Positions 7,784 through 16,654 of a stretch of DNA of 40,626 nucleotides are shown here, in pieces. The translations under genes and the position numbers were made by a program. Source of the stretch: Sneathiellales bacterium (lineage in GTDB: Bacteria > Pseudomonadota > Alphaproteobacteria > JANQFL01); the NCBI GenBank assembly GCA_028277845.1, contig JANQFL010000078.1:1-40626 (forward strand), written 5' to 3'. Each line of letters starts with the position of its first letter. The stretch's first letter is position 1. The notes under the pieces were generated by a model that was given only the letters and a program-made list of their open reading frames with translations, made no database searches and was not told the origin of the DNA.

Positions 7784-8997
7784 TGACCGAAGGGTTTCAA
7801 GCCGAGACACCGGAACAGGTGGCCGAAGCCGTGCGCTGGGCGGTGTCGTCGGACACGCCGCTCGCCCTGCGCGGCAACGGCAGCAAGTCGGCTTTGGGCC
7901 GGGCGACCGATGCGCATACGGTGCTCGACTTGTCCCGCCTTGCCGGCATCAGTCTGTACGAACCGGAGGAACTGGTGATGACGGCCGGGGTCGGTACACG
8001 GCTGGCCGACATCGAGGCGGCACTGAAAGAGAACAACCAGCAACTCGCATTCGAACCGCCGTTCTGGACCAGCCTGCTGGGCGCCAACGAGGAACCGACC
8101 ATCGGCGGCGTCATGGCCTGCAACCTGGCCGGGCCGCGCCGCTACAAGGCCGGCGCCGCGCGGGATCATCTGTTGGGTGTTCAGGGTGTGACGGGCCGGG
8201 GCGATGCCATCAAGACCGGCGGCCGCGTGGTCAAGAACGTCACCGGTTACGACCTGTGCAAGCTCGCGGCGGGGTCCTACGGCACGTTGCTGGCCATGAC
8301 GGAAGTGACGTTCAAGGTGTTGCCCGCCGCCGAGAAGGCGCGCACGTTCCTGCTGATGGGTTTGTCTCCCGCGGATGCCGTCAAGGCGCTGGGCGACGCC
8401 GCGCGGTCGCCGCACGAGGTGTCCGGCCTGGCGTACCTGCCGGACCGGGCGGCGGCACGAAGCGCGGTGGAGTACGTTTCCGCCACCGGTCAATCGGTGA
8501 CGGCGGTCCGTGTCGAAGGGCCGGGACCCAGCGTCGAGTACCGCTGCGGCGCCCTGCGTGACATGTTCGCCGATATCCAGGTTGAAGAACTGCACAGCCG
8601 CAACACGAGAACCCTGTGGCGGGAAATCGGCGAAGTCGCCCCCTTGATGGATGCCCCCGTCATCTGGCGCCTGTCGGTGCCGCCAGCGGAAGGGGCCGCC
8701 GTCGCTGCCGCCCTTTCGGCGCAGGGTGCGGAGGCGCTTCTGTTCGACTGGGCCGGTGGCCTGATCTGGTTGGGCATGGCATCGCTCGCGGCCGATCAGG
8801 CGGCGGCCGTGCGGGCCGATGTAGACCGCGTCGGCGGCCATGCCACGCTGATCAGGGCGGATGAGGCCTTACGCGCCGTCGTTCCCGTGTTCCACCCACA
8901 GCCAGCGGCGCTTGCCGCGTTGAGCCGGCGGGTCAAGGACAGTTTCGACCCCCACCATATCCTCAACCGCGGCCGCATGGTCCCCGAGACCGGTTAG
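7783..8997 (+). CDS. glcE: Glycolate oxidase subunit GlcE (FAD-binding)
   Basis: 404 residues starting at the ATG that shares bases with the glcD stop codon. It is a second, shorter FAD-binding PCMH protein. Visible features are TPLALRGNGSKSALG near residues 25-40, the NLAGPRRYKAGAARDHLLG segment and the conserved GGRVVKNVTGYDLCKLAAGSYG region. The C-terminus ends with the DPHHILNRGRM tail typical of GlcE. GlcE is needed for glycolate dehydrogenase activity together with GlcD and GlcF. It is separated from glcF by six bases, confirming a three-gene unit. Confidence 0.94.
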   Translation: MTEGFQAETPEQVAEAVRWAVSSDTPLALRGNGSKSALGRATDAHTVLDLSRLAGISLYEPEELVMTAGVGTRLADIEAALKENNQQLAFEPPFWTSLLGANEEPTIGGVMACNLAGPRRYKAGAARDHLLGVQGVTGRGDAIKTGGRVVKNVTGYDLCKLAAGSYGTLLAMTEVTFKVLPAAEKARTFLLMGLSPADAVKALGDAARSPHEVSGLAYLPDRAAARSAVEYVSATGQSVTAVRVEGPGPSVEYRCGALRDMFADIQVEELHSRNTRTLWREIGEVAPLMDAPVIWRLSVPPAEGAAVAAALSAQGAEALLFDWAGGLIWLGMASLAADQAAAVRADVDRVGGHATLIRADEALRAVVPVFHPQPAALAALSRRVKDSFDPHHILNRGRMVPETG

Positions 8998-9003
8998 GCC
9001 GAG

Positions 9004-10296
9004 ATGCAGACCCGCTTTACCGCCGAACAACTGGCCCGGCCCTCCATCCGCGAAGCCGATTCGATCCTGCGCAAATGCGTGCACTGCGGGTTCTGCACGG
9101 CGACGTGTCCGACCTACCAGGAGCTGGGTGATGAACGCGACAGTCCGCGCGGACGGATCTATCTGATCAAGGACATGCTGGAAGGGGATGGCCCGCCGCC
9201 GGCCGCCGTCATCACCCATGTCGACCGCTGTCTGACGTGCTTGAATTGCATGACGACATGTCCGTCCGGCGTGCACTACATGCACCTGGTCGACGTCGCA
9301 CGCGCCCATATCGCCGAGCATGGATCGCGGCCCGTCACCGAACGGCTGCTGCGCTGGGGCCTGGCAACCGTCATGCCGCGGCCGGCAGTGTTCCGGCCGC
9401 TTATGAAGCTGGCGCGGCTGTTCCGGCCGCTGGCCGGGTTGGCGCCCAAGATCGTCGGGGCGATGCTGCGGTCCGTGCCCGACCGGATCCCACCGCTTTC
9501 TTCGGGCGATCGCCCGCAGGTTCATGCCGCGACAGGCGAGCGGCGAACGCGTGTCGCGTTGCTGACCGGATGCGTTCAGCCCGTGCTGGCCCCGGACATC
9601 AACGAGGCGACGGTCCGTGTTCTGACAAAGCTGGGCTGCGAAGTGGTGATCGCCGAGAACGCCGGCTGCTGCGGCGCACTGACCCACCACATGGGCATGG
9701 AAGACAAAGCCGTGGCATCGGCCAAGGCTAACATCGACGCATGGAGCCGGGTGCTGGACGAGGGCGGCCTCGATGCCGTGGTCGTCAATGCGTCGGGCTG
9801 CGGCACCATGGTCAAGGATTACGGTCACCTGTTGCACGACGACCCCGATTGGGCCGAACGGGCAGCCAGGATATCGGACCTTGCCAAGGACTTGAGCGAG
9901 GTGCTCGACGATTTGGCATTGCCCGACATGCGGCCTCCCGCCGATGTGGCCGTGGCCTATCACGCCGCGTGTTCCTTGCAGCACGGCCAGAAAATCACCC
10001 GTCAACCCAAGGCGTTGTTGCGGCAGGCCGGCTTCGACGTGCGCGATGTGCCGGAGGGCCATTTGTGTTGCGGCTCCGCCGGCACGTACAGTCTGTTGCA
10101 GCCGGAATTGTCGGAGCGGTTGCGGCGTCGCAAGGTGGACAACATCGCGCGGACCGGCGCCCGCGTCGTTGCCGCGGGGAATATCGGCTGCATCGAACAT
10201 ATCGGGCAGGGAACGGACCTGCCCGTCGTACACACCGTGCAGTTGATCGACTGGGCGCTGGGTGGACCCAAGCCGGAAAAACTCACGGCATTATGA
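9004..10296 (+). CDS. glcF: Glycolate oxidase iron-sulfur subunit GlcF
   Basis: 430 residues. Two 4Fe-4S ferredoxin motifs sit near the N-terminus, CVHCGFCTATCPTYQ at about residues 22-36 and CLTCLNCMTTCP at about 78-89. Two CCG domains follow, with GCVQP/AGCCGAL and HAACSLQH/LCCGSAGTY. This is the electron-transfer subunit that links GlcDE to the membrane respiratory chain. It is the last gene of glcDEF, six bases after glcE. No glcC regulator, glcG or malate synthase gene is adjacent, unlike the E. coli glc locus, so regulation is probably different. Confidence 0.95.
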   Translation: MQTRFTAEQLARPSIREADSILRKCVHCGFCTATCPTYQELGDERDSPRGRIYLIKDMLEGDGPPPAAVITHVDRCLTCLNCMTTCPSGVHYMHLVDVARAHIAEHGSRPVTERLLRWGLATVMPRPAVFRPLMKLARLFRPLAGLAPKIVGAMLRSVPDRIPPLSSGDRPQVHAATGERRTRVALLTGCVQPVLAPDINEATVRVLTKLGCEVVIAENAGCCGALTHHMGMEDKAVASAKANIDAWSRVLDEGGLDAVVVNASGCGTMVKDYGHLLHDDPDWAERAARISDLAKDLSEVLDDLALPDMRPPADVAVAYHAACSLQHGQKITRQPKALLRQAGFDVRDVPEGHLCCGSAGTYSLLQPELSERLRRRKVDNIARTGARVVAAGNIGCIEHIGQGTDLPVVHTVQLIDWALGGPKPEKLTAL

Positions 10297-10353
10297 TGAC
10301 AGTGCAACAGCCCGGACTTGTCTCCCGGATATCCGCTTCCTAGTCTTTATTCC

Positions 10354-10914
10354 ATGACCTTACGGAACTGGTTCATTCCGGTCGTTGTCGCGGCTGCCAT
10401 GGCTATGGCTGCATCGTCCCTGGCGCGCCAGGACGACGCGCGGCTGGAGACACTGTTCCAGGAGTTGCTGGCCGCCAAAGACGAAGACGATGCCAAGCGG
10501 CTGACCGTCTCGATCTGGAAAATCTGGTACCAGTCCGGCAGCGATACCGTGGACTTGCTGGTGGCCAACGGCGACAAGGCCATGGCGGCGCATCGTTTCG
10601 ACAAGGCCCACGAACTGTTTTCGGCGGCGATCAAGATCGACCCGCAATTCGCCGAAGCCTGGAACCGGCGCGCGACACTCAACTACGCCATGGGGCGGCT
10701 TGACGAATCGGTGCACGACATCCAAAAGACTCTGGCGCTGGAGCCGCGCCATTTCGGTGCCTTGTCCGGGTTGGGGCTGATTTACGACGCCCTCGACAAA
10801 CCCGAAGGCGCGCTGAAGGCCTACCGCAAGGCGATCAGCGTCAACCCGCACCTGGACCACGCCAAGAAGCGCATCGAGATCCTGAAAAAAGAAGTGGAAG
10901 GGTCGCGGATCTAG
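10354..10914 (+). CDS. Exported or membrane-anchored TPR-repeat protein
   Basis: 186 residues with a hydrophobic N-terminal segment (about residues 6-22) that looks like a signal peptide or anchor. Three tetratricopeptide repeats follow around residues 65-170, with the typical A-F-A pattern (AHRFDKAHELFSAAIKIDP, AWNRRATLNYAMGRLDES, LGLIYDALDKPEGALKAYRK). It probably acts as a protein-protein scaffold in the periplasm or at the inner membrane; the partner is unknown. The ATG at 10354 is used because it opens directly into the signal sequence; a TTG at 10318 is in frame, and neither has a clear ribosome site. It lies just after glcF and converges with pyruvate kinase, whose stop codon is only about 15 bases away. 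Confidence 0.8.
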   Translation: MTLRNWFIPVVVAAAMAMAASSLARQDDARLETLFQELLAAKDEDDAKRLTVSIWKIWYQSGSDTVDLLVANGDKAMAAHRFDKAHELFSAAIKIDPQFAEAWNRRATLNYAMGRLDESVHDIQKTLALEPRHFGALSGLGLIYDALDKPEGALKAYRKAISVNPHLDHAKKRIEILKKEVEGSRI

Positions 10915-10928
10915 TCCGAGACGGTCCG

Positions 10929-12353
10929 TTAGTTTTGTCCGCCGACCCAGGCAATGCGCAACACATTGGTCGAGCCGGGCGTGCCGAAGGGTACACCGGC
11001 GGTGACCACCAGACGGCTGCCCTTGGTCGCCAGCTCTTCCTTCTCGGCAATGCGGCAGGCCTTGCGCACCATCTCCGAGAAGCTGGCGACATCGCTGGTG
11101 TGCACGCTGTGCACGCCCCACACCAGCGCCAGTCGGCGGGCTGTCTCGATCGCGGGAGTCAGGCACAGAATGGGCGCGTACGGCCGTTCGCGCGCCGCCC
11201 GCAGTGTCGTCGACCCCGATGTGGTGTAGGTGACGATGGCGGTGGCGCCGATGGTTTCGGCCACCTGACGGGCGGCTGCGGTGATGGCGTCGGCGGCGGT
11301 GGCTTCAGGGTTGGCGTGGTCGGCGTCCATGATGCCGCGATAGAGCGGGTCTTTCTGCACCTGGTCGGCGATGCCGCTCATGGTCTCGACCGCTTCCAGC
11401 GGATAGTCGCCGGCTGCCGATTCCGCCGACAGCATGACCGCGTCGGCGCCGTCATAGACCGCCGTCGCCACGTCGGACACCTCTGCCCGGGTGGGCACCG
11501 GTGCGTTGATCATGGATTCCAACATTTGCGTGGCGACGACCACCGGCTTGCCGGCGTGCCGTGCCGCCCGCACGATACGCTTCTGCAGACCGGGCACTTC
11601 GTTGACGGGCAGCTCGACGCCCAGGTCGCCGCGGGCGATCATGATGGCGTCGGACAGGTCGACGATCTCGTCAAGCCGTTCCAGGGCGCTTGGCTTCTCG
11701 ATTTTGGCCAAGACCGCGGCCTTGCCGCCGATGGCCTTGCGGGCTTCGGCCACGTCCTCGGGCCGTTGCACGAAGCTCAACGCGATATAGTCGACACCCA
11801 GGGTCAGGGCAAACGACAGGTCACGCCGGTCCTTGGTTGTCAGGGCGCTCAAGGGCAGGATCGTATCGGGCAGGTTGACGCCCTTCCGGTCGGACAACTC
11901 ACCGCCGACGATGACTTCCGTGTCGGCGCCGCGCTTGCCGACCTTGTTGACCCGCAGGCGCAGCTTGCCGTCGTTGAGCAGGAGATCGCTGCCGGCCTTG
12001 ATGGCGGAAAACACTTCCGGATGCGGCAGGCTCACGCGCTTGGCGTCACCCGGCTTCTCGTTGAGGTCGAGGCGAAACGCCTGGCCTTCCTCCAGGGTAA
12101 CAGCGCCGTCCTTGAACGCGCCGATGCGCAATTTCGGGCCTTGCATGTCGGCGATAATGGCAATGGGCCGCTTCATGCGTTTTTCCAGCGCCCGGATGAT
12201 CTTGACCCGGCGCTTGTGATCGGCGTGATCGCCATGACTGAAATTCAGGCGGAAGGCGTCGGCGCCGGCTTCGAACAAGGCGGTGATGGTCGCCTCGTCG
12301 GAACTGCTGGGGCCCAGGGTCGCCAGGATTTTCGTACTGCGTTGTCTTCGCAT
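10929..12353 (-). CDS. pyk: Pyruvate kinase
   Basis: Converts phosphoenolpyruvate and ADP to pyruvate and ATP, the last step of glycolysis. 474 residues. Visible are TKILATLGPSS at residues 7-17, RLNFSHG at about 34-40, the metal and substrate segment MIARGDLGVELP, and TQMLESMI plus PTRAEVSDVATAVYDGADAVMLSAESA. The C-terminal domain around residues 355-470 is present. It lies about 55 bases downstream of the glycerate 2-kinase gene on the same strand, so 2-phosphoglycerate from glycerate can be carried to pyruvate by products of one transcript plus enolase. This kinase-kinase pairing also occurs in tartrate and glycerate loci of other Alphaproteobacteria. Confidence 0.95.
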   Translation of the reverse strand: MRRQRSTKILATLGPSSSDEATITALFEAGADAFRLNFSHGDHADHKRRVKIIRALEKRMKRPIAIIADMQGPKLRIGAFKDGAVTLEEGQAFRLDLNEKPGDAKRVSLPHPEVFSAIKAGSDLLLNDGKLRLRVNKVGKRGADTEVIVGGELSDRKGVNLPDTILPLSALTTKDRRDLSFALTLGVDYIALSFVQRPEDVAEARKAIGGKAAVLAKIEKPSALERLDEIVDLSDAIMIARGDLGVELPVNEVPGLQKRIVRAARHAGKPVVVATQMLESMINAPVPTRAEVSDVATAVYDGADAVMLSAESAAGDYPLEAVETMSGIADQVQKDPLYRGIMDADHANPEATAADAITAAARQVAETIGATAIVTYTTSGSTTLRAARERPYAPILCLTPAIETARRLALVWGVHSVHTSDVASFSEMVRKACRIAEKEELATKGSRLVVTAGVPFGTPGSTNVLRIAWVGGQN

Positions 12354-12408
12354 CGCGCGAGCTTACTCTCCGTTTCAAGTCTCCGCCAACATGTATGCGG
12401 CAAACAGG

Positions 12409-13665
12409 TTAGAAGTTTGTGACCAAGATGGCCCGGAAATCGTTGACGTTGGTGCGGGTCGGGCCGGTCATCACCAGGTCGCCGATGGCGGAAAACAGGC
12501 CGTAGGCGTCGTTGTTGTCGAGACAGCCCTGCGGATCGATGCCGCGGTCACGGGCGCGGGCAAGCGTATCCGGCAGAACGACCGCGCCGGCATTGTCCTC
12601 GCTGCCGTCGATGCCGTCCGTATCGCAGGCGATCGCGTAGATGCCGTCGGCGCCGCTCAACGCCTGGGCGAGACCGAGCAAGTATTCCACATTGCGCCCA
12701 CCGCGCCCATTGCCGCGCACGGTCACCGTGGTTTCACCGCCGGACACGATCAGCACCGTGCGGCCGGCCGCTTTGCAGTCCAGCGCCAGGCGGGCGTGGA
12801 CCGCACCCAGTCCGCGCGCTTCGCCTTCCAGGTCGTCTCCCAGAACGATGGTCTCGAAGCCTTCCCGTTCCGCCAACGCCTCCGCGGCCGCGAGGGCGTC
12901 GGCGGCACGGGCGACGACGATGGCGTCCGATCGCGTCAAGTGATCGTCGCCGGGCTTCGGCGTTTCGTTGGCCGGGTCGGTAAGGCACGCCGCGATGCTT
13001 TCCGGCGGTTCGATGCCGTACTTGGCCAGGACGGCGCGGGCGTCGTCCAGCGTCGTGGCGTCCGCAAGCGTCGGGCCCGAGGCGACCACGGCCGGATCGT
13101 CGCCCGGCACGTCGGAGATCATCAGGGTCACGACGCGGGCCGGATAGGCGGCCCGGGCCAGACGGCCGCCCTTGATGGCCGACAGATGTTTGCGCACGCA
13201 ATTGATCTCGAAGATCGTCGCGCCGCTGCGCAGCAACGCCTTGTTGACGGTCTGTTTGTCATCCAGTGGAACACCGGGTGCCGGTGCCGTCAGCAAGGCG
13301 GATCCGCCGCCCGACAGCAGGCACAAGACCAAATCGTCATCGTCAAGTCCGTCGACCATCTGCAGCATCCGTTCCGCCGCTTTCCGGCCGGCCGCATCGG
13401 GCACTGGATGGGCTGCTTCCAGGACGTCGATATGTTCGGTTTCGGCGCCATGCCCGTACCGGGTAACCACCAGTCCCGACAGGTTCCCCGGCCATGCCGC
13501 TTCGACGCTCTGTGCCATCGCCGCCGCGCCCTTACCGGCACCGACGACAATGGTGCGGCCGGTGTCCGGCGGTGCGGGCAGTTGACCGGGCAAACAATGT
13601 TCCGGCAGAACGGCCTCGACTGCGGTGTCGAACAATCGGCGTAGAAAGTCTTCCGGTGAATCCAT
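12409..13665 (-). CDS. ttuD: Glycerate 2-kinase (MOFRL family; often annotated hydroxypyruvate reductase TtuD)
   Basis: Phosphorylates glycerate to 2-phosphoglycerate. 418 residues from the ATG at 13665, close to the family norm of about 420; a TTG at 13707 would add 14 residues that do not resemble the family. The N-terminal DUF4147 domain shows VVGAGKGAAAMA near residue 40, LLSGGGSALL, NCVRKHLSAIKGGRLA and MISDVPGDDP. The C-terminal MOFRL domain shows IVSGGETTVTVRGNGRGGRN and ACDTDGIDGSEDNAGA. It is first in a two-gene unit with pyk and is divergent from the N-formylglutamate amidohydrolase-like gene. Old databases call this family hydroxypyruvate reductase, but kinase activity is the better-supported function. 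With glcDEF it completes much of a glycolate-to-central-metabolism route. Confidence 0.92.
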   Translation of the reverse strand: MDSPEDFLRRLFDTAVEAVLPEHCLPGQLPAPPDTGRTIVVGAGKGAAAMAQSVEAAWPGNLSGLVVTRYGHGAETEHIDVLEAAHPVPDAAGRKAAERMLQMVDGLDDDDLVLCLLSGGGSALLTAPAPGVPLDDKQTVNKALLRSGATIFEINCVRKHLSAIKGGRLARAAYPARVVTLMISDVPGDDPAVVASGPTLADATTLDDARAVLAKYGIEPPESIAACLTDPANETPKPGDDHLTRSDAIVVARAADALAAAEALAEREGFETIVLGDDLEGEARGLGAVHARLALDCKAAGRTVLIVSGGETTVTVRGNGRGGRNVEYLLGLAQALSGADGIYAIACDTDGIDGSEDNAGAVVLPDTLARARDRGIDPQGCLDNNDAYGLFSAIGDLVMTGPTRTNVNDFRAILVTNF

Positions 13666-13741
13666 CGTCAGGTCACGGCGCGCGGTGAGGGCGTTGATCG
13701 AATGCAAGGTGTAACAACGAGTTTTAGGGTATCATACGCCT

Positions 13742-14581
13742 ATGGTCGAGGACTCGTTTACGCCTGTCGCCGATGACGCCGATACCGACGCGCTTGATAT
13801 CGCGCCGGACGGTGATCCGGCGCCTTACTCCATTCTCAATCCCGACGGGCCGGCGCCCGTCGTTCTGATGTGTGATCACGCCAGCCGGGTATTGCCGCAA
13901 GCCTACGGCACGCTCGGCGTCGACGAAGCCGCATTGTGGCGCCACATCGCCTGGGATATCGGCGCCGCCGACGTGACGGCCCGGCTGGCCACCATGCTGG
14001 ATGCGCCGGCCGTGTTGTCCGGTTTTTCGCGGTTGCTGATCGACTGCAACCGCTCCGTCGAAAGTCCGACATCCGTGCCGGAGGAAAGCGACGGCGTGCT
14101 GGTACCGGGCAACCGGAACATCGATGACGCCGAGCGTGCATTCCGAATTGCCAGCTACTTCCGGCCCTATCACGATGCCGCCGAGGACGTGATCGCCGCC
14201 AAGCGGGCGCAAGGCATCGTGCCTGCCATTCTGTCCATGCACAGCTTCACACCGGTGATGAACGGTCACGAACGGCCCTGGCATGTCGGCCTGTTGTGGC
14301 ATTTGGACGACCGGTTGTTTTTGCCGCTTCATAACTACTTCCGCGGCATGCACGGCATCGTCGTCGGCGACAACAAGCCCTATCACGCCCACAGCCCGCA
14401 CGGCTATTCCATGGCTTCCCACTCTGAGCAGACCGGGCTGCCGCACATCCTGTTCGAAATCCGTCAAGACTTGATCGACACTCACCACGGCGCCGAATCC
14501 TGGGCCAACATTCTCGCCGACGCGATCAATCATGCTCTTGCCGAGTCCGGCCCGTTTGATATCAAGGTGTATAGCGAATGA
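13742..14581 (+). CDS. N-formylglutamate amidohydrolase family protein
   Basis: 279 residues. The family signature is seen in VLMCDHASRVLP at about residues 40-51, WDIGAADVTARLA, GFSRLLIDCNR (about 96-106) and SMHSFTPVMNG (about 165-175), followed by HVGLLWHLD and the C-terminal LFEIRQDLI segment. Members are zinc-dependent amidohydrolases; the classical reaction frees glutamate from N-formylglutamate in histidine breakdown. No hut genes are nearby here. Instead it overlaps the next gene, a glutamate-cysteine-ligase-like enzyme, by an ATGA junction. This suggests a shared pathway around a gamma-glutamyl or formyl-amino-acid compound (inference). There is no clear Shine-Dalgarno sequence before the ATG. 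Confidence 0.85.
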   Translation: MVEDSFTPVADDADTDALDIAPDGDPAPYSILNPDGPAPVVLMCDHASRVLPQAYGTLGVDEAALWRHIAWDIGAADVTARLATMLDAPAVLSGFSRLLIDCNRSVESPTSVPEESDGVLVPGNRNIDDAERAFRIASYFRPYHDAAEDVIAAKRAQGIVPAILSMHSFTPVMNGHERPWHVGLLWHLDDRLFLPLHNYFRGMHGIVVGDNKPYHAHSPHGYSMASHSEQTGLPHILFEIRQDLIDTHHGAESWANILADAINHALAESGPFDIKVYSE

Positions 14582-15729
14582 GCGTTCCCCTTGTTCCGTT
14601 GACGATCGGCATCGAGGAGGAATACCTCCTCGTCGACAAGAAAACCCGTGATCTGGCGACCGAGCCGCCGGACACCATGATGACCGAGTGCGAGGAACTG
14701 CTGCACGGCCAAGTCAGTCCCGAGTTCCTCAAATCGCAAATCGAAATCGGCTCGCGGGTGTGTCTGAACGTGCAGGAAGCCCGGGCCGATCTGGCGCATC
14801 TTCGGGCCACGGTGGCCCGGGTCGCCAACCGCTACGGCCTGGCGCCCATCGCTGCGTCCACCCATCCGTTCGGCCACTGGCAGGAACAGAAGCACACCGA
14901 AAAGGAACGCTACAACATCCTGGCCAAGGACATGGCGGCCGTCGCCCGGCGCCTGCTGATCTGCGGCATGCACGTACATGTGGGGATCGAGGACGAGGAC
15001 CTGCGCATCGATATGATGAACCAGGTGTCCTACTTCCTGCCCCATCTGCTGGCGCTCAGCACATCGTCGCCCTTCTGGGGCGGTGAGGAAACCGGGCTCA
15101 AGTCGTACAGGCTGACCGTGTTCGACGGCCTGCCCCGCACCGGCCTGCCCGATACCTTCCAGTCCTTCGGCGAATACGAACGCCTGGTCGCCCGCATGGT
15201 CGGCGCCGGCCTGGTGGAGGACGCCACCAAGTTGTGGTGGGATATCCGGCCGAGCGCGCGCTATCCCACCCTGGAAATGCGCATGACCGATGTGTGCACC
15301 CGGCTCGATGACACGGTCACCATCGCCGCCATTTTCAAGTGCCTGCTGTCCATGCTCGGCCGGTTGCGCGGCAACAATCAGCGCTGGCGCATTTATCCCC
15401 GCACGCTGGTCCAGGAAAACCGCTGGCTGGCGCAACGCTACGGCGCCCACGGCGAATTGGTCGATTTCGGCCGCGGCATCAAGGCACCGGTATCGGAGTT
15501 GATCGAGGAGATCATTTCACTGGTGCGGGAAGATGCCGAGCATCTCGGTTGCCTGGACGAGGTGTTGCACGCCCGCGACATCGTCGAGCGGGGAACCAGT
15601 GCGCACCGGCAATTGGCCATCTACCACAAGGCTATGGAGGACGGGGCGGACCGGATGGAGGCCTTCCGTCAGGTCGTGGATATGCTGATCGAGGAAACCC
15701 TGCACGGCATCAACATAGAGGAAGATTGA
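14578..15729 (+). CDS. Carboxylate-amine ligase, glutamate-cysteine ligase family 2 (YbdK-like)
   Basis: 383 residues. The family start TIGIEEEYLLVD is at residues 8-19, followed by EIGSRVCLNVQEA, HPFGHW, the HVHVGI segment with the metal-binding histidines, SSPFWGG and WWDIRPSARYPTLEMRMTD. These are the glutamine-synthetase-like ATP-grasp marks of GCS2 enzymes. E. coli YbdK has weak glutamate-cysteine ligase activity; the real substrate of most members is unknown. Translation is coupled to the upstream amidohydrolase-like gene by a four-base ATGA overlap. The enzyme could attach glutamate to an amine that the neighbour later hydrolyses, or the reverse; this is a hypothesis only. Confidence 0.88.
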   Translation: MSVPLVPLTIGIEEEYLLVDKKTRDLATEPPDTMMTECEELLHGQVSPEFLKSQIEIGSRVCLNVQEARADLAHLRATVARVANRYGLAPIAASTHPFGHWQEQKHTEKERYNILAKDMAAVARRLLICGMHVHVGIEDEDLRIDMMNQVSYFLPHLLALSTSSPFWGGEETGLKSYRLTVFDGLPRTGLPDTFQSFGEYERLVARMVGAGLVEDATKLWWDIRPSARYPTLEMRMTDVCTRLDDTVTIAAIFKCLLSMLGRLRGNNQRWRIYPRTLVQENRWLAQRYGAHGELVDFGRGIKAPVSELIEEIISLVREDAEHLGCLDEVLHARDIVERGTSAHRQLAIYHKAMEDGADRMEAFRQVVDMLIEETLHGINIEED

Positions 15730-15813
15730 CCGGCCCGCGGTTGTCATGCCGGCTCGGCCGCGCCACATAACCCTGAGCATCGAGCGACAATCAACAAGAC
15801 CGAGACAAGGACC

Positions 15814-16110
15814 ATGGACGATCAGACACGCACCGAACTGGAAGCGGCGGCCTTTCGCGGCCTGCGGGACTATCTGCAAAAACGCACGGACGTGCAGAAC
15901 ATCGACTTGATGATTCTGGCGGGCTTCTGCCGCAATTGCCTGTCCAAATGGTACCGGGCGGCGGCCGAGGAAAAGGGCCTGGACATGTCCTACGACGAGG
16001 CCCGGGAAGTCGTCTACGGCATGCCCTACGACGACTGGAAGGATAAATACCAGACCGAGGTCACGGACGACAAAAAGCAGGCGTTCAAGGACGCGGAGAA
16101 GGCGTTCTAG
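15814..16110 (+). CDS. DUF1244 family protein
   Basis: 98 residues, acidic, soluble. The conserved family core is visible: FRGLRDYLQKRTDVQNIDLM, then FCRNCLSKWYRAAAEEKGLDMSYDEAREVVYGM, where the CxxC could bind metal or be redox active. Members are small single-domain proteins found widely in Alpha- and Gammaproteobacteria; I know of no established function. The ATG is preceded by an AAGGA stretch two bases away. It lies about 85 bases after the YbdK-like gene and 114 before gapR, in the same direction. Confidence 0.88.
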   Translation: MDDQTRTELEAAAFRGLRDYLQKRTDVQNIDLMILAGFCRNCLSKWYRAAAEEKGLDMSYDEAREVVYGMPYDDWKDKYQTEVTDDKKQAFKDAEKAF

Positions 16111-16224
16111 CCGTCGCGGCGCAATTCATCGTCTGAGTGATTGCACGACCAATTCTGGCCGGGTATTGTCTCGGCCCTTCAATACGCTCAACAAGCATAC
16201 ATACAGGACGCGGAGGTTAGTCAG

Positions 16225-16476
16225 ATGGCCGATACCGGTGCGATCGCTGCCGATCATTTGAAATCGTTCATCGAACGGATCGAACGGCTGGAAGAAGAAA
16301 AAGCGGCCCTGGCCGCGGATGTGCGCGAGGTCTTCGCAGAGGCCAAATCGGCCGGTTTCGACGTCAAGATCATGCGCCAGGTGCTGCGCCTGCGTAAACT
16401 GGACTCCGCCGACCGCCAGGAACAGGAAGCCCTGCTCGATATCTACCTGCATGCCCTGGGTATGGAACAGGACTAG
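16225..16476 (+). CDS. gapR: GapR-type nucleoid-associated protein (DUF2312)
   Basis: 83 residues. The conserved DUF2312 body is clear: LKSFIERIERLEEEKAALAADVREVFAEAK, then GFDVKIMRQVLRLRKLD and the C-terminal QEALLDIYLHALGM. The first half is a predicted coiled coil. In Caulobacter, GapR binds overtwisted, AT-rich DNA ahead of replication and transcription forks and assists topoisomerases; the family is largely alphaproteobacterial. The ATG at 16225 is chosen because a GGAGG ribosome site lies eight bases upstream; an earlier in-frame start at 16141 adds residues unlike the family. It is the last gene before an AT-rich region. Confidence 0.92.
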   Translation: MADTGAIAADHLKSFIERIERLEEEKAALAADVREVFAEAKSAGFDVKIMRQVLRLRKLDSADRQEQEALLDIYLHALGMEQD

Positions 16477-16654
16477 ATCGTCAGGAATAGTGCCGCAATA
16501 TCTCAGGTCTTTTTTCCTGGATGTTCCTGAAAGCGGAATAGGATCCGGTCATACAGGAACGACACGTCCTGACTCGTTCCGGAGGTATCTGACCAACGTG
16601 TCATGCCGCATATCTACTAGAGATCTACAAACAAAGTGTGGTAATTGCGTTCGC

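Noticed and set aside
16501-16580. Inverted repeats after gapR (CAGG/CCTG around a T-run, GGAACGA/TCGTTCC)
   Set aside because: Stems are short or the loops long, and the T-run lies in the loop rather than after the stem, so a terminator call is not supported.
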